A stretch of 49,292 nt of DNA from contig JAISZG010000050.1 of the NCBI GenBank assembly GCA_031269355.1, positions 1-49,292 on the forward strand, given 5' to 3'. The stretch is from Oscillospiraceae bacterium (lineage in GTDB: Bacteria > Bacillota > Clostridia > Christensenellales > Aristaeellaceae). Both the position numbers and the translations under genes were made by a program. The notes under the pieces are model-generated. The model was not told where the DNA came from, ran no database searches, and worked only from the letters and a program-made list of their open reading frames with translations. Below are positions 48,384 to 49,292 of the stretch, one piece after another. Position 1 is the first letter of the stretch, and every line of letters begins with the position of its first letter.

Positions 48384-49292
48384 CTACTGGATTCCGCTGT
48401 GCTCGAACCTTTGAAGCAGCTTTACGGACGGGCGCTCAATTATATATGTAACAAGCGCCGCCGCCATCACGCTCGCCGCCGCGCATACTATCATATATTG
48501 CCACTGCCATGGCTGCTCGGCGACGAACTGCGGGTTTTCAGCCGCACGATATGGGGGGAATCGCCAGATCTCGCGCAGCTTAACGGCGAGCAACTGATGC
48601 CATATGTATAGCGCGTACGATATTCCCGCGAACCAGCGCGCCACTTTGTTCGAGAAGATCGCTTGGAACCCGCTAAATGATCGGGAAGCGAGCAGCAGCC
48701 ATGCGCCGCCGAGCGCGGTCAAAGGAAAGCGAATAATCGCTTGTCCCACATGCAAGCCGTCGCGCTGCCAGGAAATATCAGACTGCCAACAGATTATCCT
48801 CCAAACGGCGAACAGGCACGCGCACGCGCCTATAGTGCATGCCGTTTGTATCGTGCGATCGAACCGGGCGAATTCTCGGGATTCCCATTTTGCGAACAGC
48901 CACGCGGCCAGCATGCCGTTCGCGTATACGTCCAGGAACGAAGGCAGCTGATTTATCCATAGCGTAAGATCCGGCAGCGTTTTGCAGATGGCAAGCCTAT
49001 ATGCCGCCCCGCCCAAAAGCAGCGACGCGTATGTCGTCAGCGGCTTGCGGTCGAACGCCTTTGCGGCAAACGGAAACAGCAAATACGCCTGCGCCTCGAT
49101 TCCCACCGTCCAGAGGACTGCGTTAAGCCGAGATGCTTGGTACACGCTTGGAACAAGCGTCTGCGTAAAGGTGAGATAAGGTATCACCTCGCTCAATACA
49201 TCCCGCACACTCGTAAACTCGCCGCTTGGAATACAGAACGCGAACAACGGCACCGCGACGGCGAAAATATATCCGGGGAGTATGCGTATCGC
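48384..49292 (-). CDS. Acyltransferase family 3 membrane protein (OafA-like), N terminus outside window
   Basis: Membrane O-acyltransferase that typically acetylates cell-surface polysaccharides or peptidoglycan. The frame remains open to the window end (IRILPGYIFAVAVPL), so the start and the catalytic first helices with the family histidine are missing. Seen: LNAVLWTVGIEAQAYLLFPF, the acyltransferase-3 block containing the Trp-Thr-hydrophobic-Glu pattern, several helices and the ending GISYALYIWHQLLAVKL and ALVTYIIERPSVKLL. It lies 35 bases downstream of the pepC promoter region, divergent in function, no partner visible. Confidence 0.85.
   Translation of the reverse strand, partial: AIRILPGYIFAVAVPLFAFCIPSGEFTSVRDVLSEVIPYLTFTQTLVPSVYQASRLNAVLWTVGIEAQAYLLFPFAAKAFDRKPLTTYASLLLGGAAYRLAICKTLPDLTLWINQLPSFLDVYANGMLAAWLFAKWESREFARFDRTIQTACTIGACACLFAVWRIICWQSDISWQRDGLHVGQAIIRFPLTALGGAWLLLASRSFSGFQAIFSNKVARWFAGISYALYIWHQLLAVKLREIWRFPPYRAAENPQFVAEQPWQWQYMIVCAAASVMAAALVTYIIERPSVKLLQRFEHSGIQ

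Noticed and set aside
1-49292. tRNA or rRNA genes
   Set aside because: The spacers were read on both strands; no cloverleaf with a TTCRANY arm or rRNA-like stretch was recognised.

Overview
This window reads as a chromosomal segment of a spore-forming Firmicute of the class Clostridia. Evidence is spoVT and a YlmC/YmxH gene, the order rSAM–DUF2344–rng and miaB–ylbF–mutS–mutL–miaA–ynbB, strong AGGAGG ribosome binding sites, and GTG/TTG starts. GC is in the mid-50s by eye in genes, with strongly AT-rich spacers. The carbohydrate genes (hexuronate, galactose, GH4 glycosidase, sugar ABC importers) suggest an animal-gut fermenter; the lower taxon cannot be fixed from the sequence alone.

Layout. 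1–18.9 kb is a dense forward housekeeping block: the end of a diverged lysA, a radical SAM protein with its DUF2344 partner, ribonuclease G, miaB, a YlbF protein, mutS, mutL, miaA, an aluminium-resistance/methionine gamma-lyase-like enzyme, a Gfo/Idh oxidoreductase, a YlmC/YmxH protein and nrdR. spoVT faces the other way behind a sigma-G-like promoter. ahcY and mtaD (S-adenosylhomocysteine recycling) follow. 18.9–26.4 kb holds less familiar envelope genes: a membrane-anchored AMIN-like/beta-propeller protein, two small membrane proteins, a reverse-strand pair (polytopic GT-C-like protein and a TIM-barrel sugar isomerase), then two exported proteins, one with a cysteine-rich tail and one with a CHAP/NlpC-like domain.

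26.4–30.4 kb is a hexuronate operon (uxaB-uxaA-kduI), followed by a convergent nitroreductase. 31.5–35.3 kb is an mglBAC galactose-type importer. 35.5–38.2 kb is a reverse-strand pair, a YibE/F protein and an alkaline phosphatase. 38.4–39.4 kb is an exported alpha/beta hydrolase. 39.8–46.8 kb is a second sugar cluster under a clear promoter with LacI/CcpA-type operators: GH4 glycosidase, BadF/BcrA-type kinase, two permeases, a binding protein (no ATPase) and a Gfo/Idh oxidoreductase. The window closes with reverse-strand pepC and a partial acyltransferase.

The most striking feature is a dispersed element of about 57 bp made of two GC-rich hairpins. Ten full or partial copies occur in 49 kb, several inside genes. 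Its length is 19 codons, so insertions keep the frame and add extra peptide loops to MiaB (two tandem copies), UxaA and PepC; another copy sits on the rSAM/DUF2344 junction. The arrangement resembles the Rickettsia palindromic elements but is unrelated in sequence as far as can be seen by eye.
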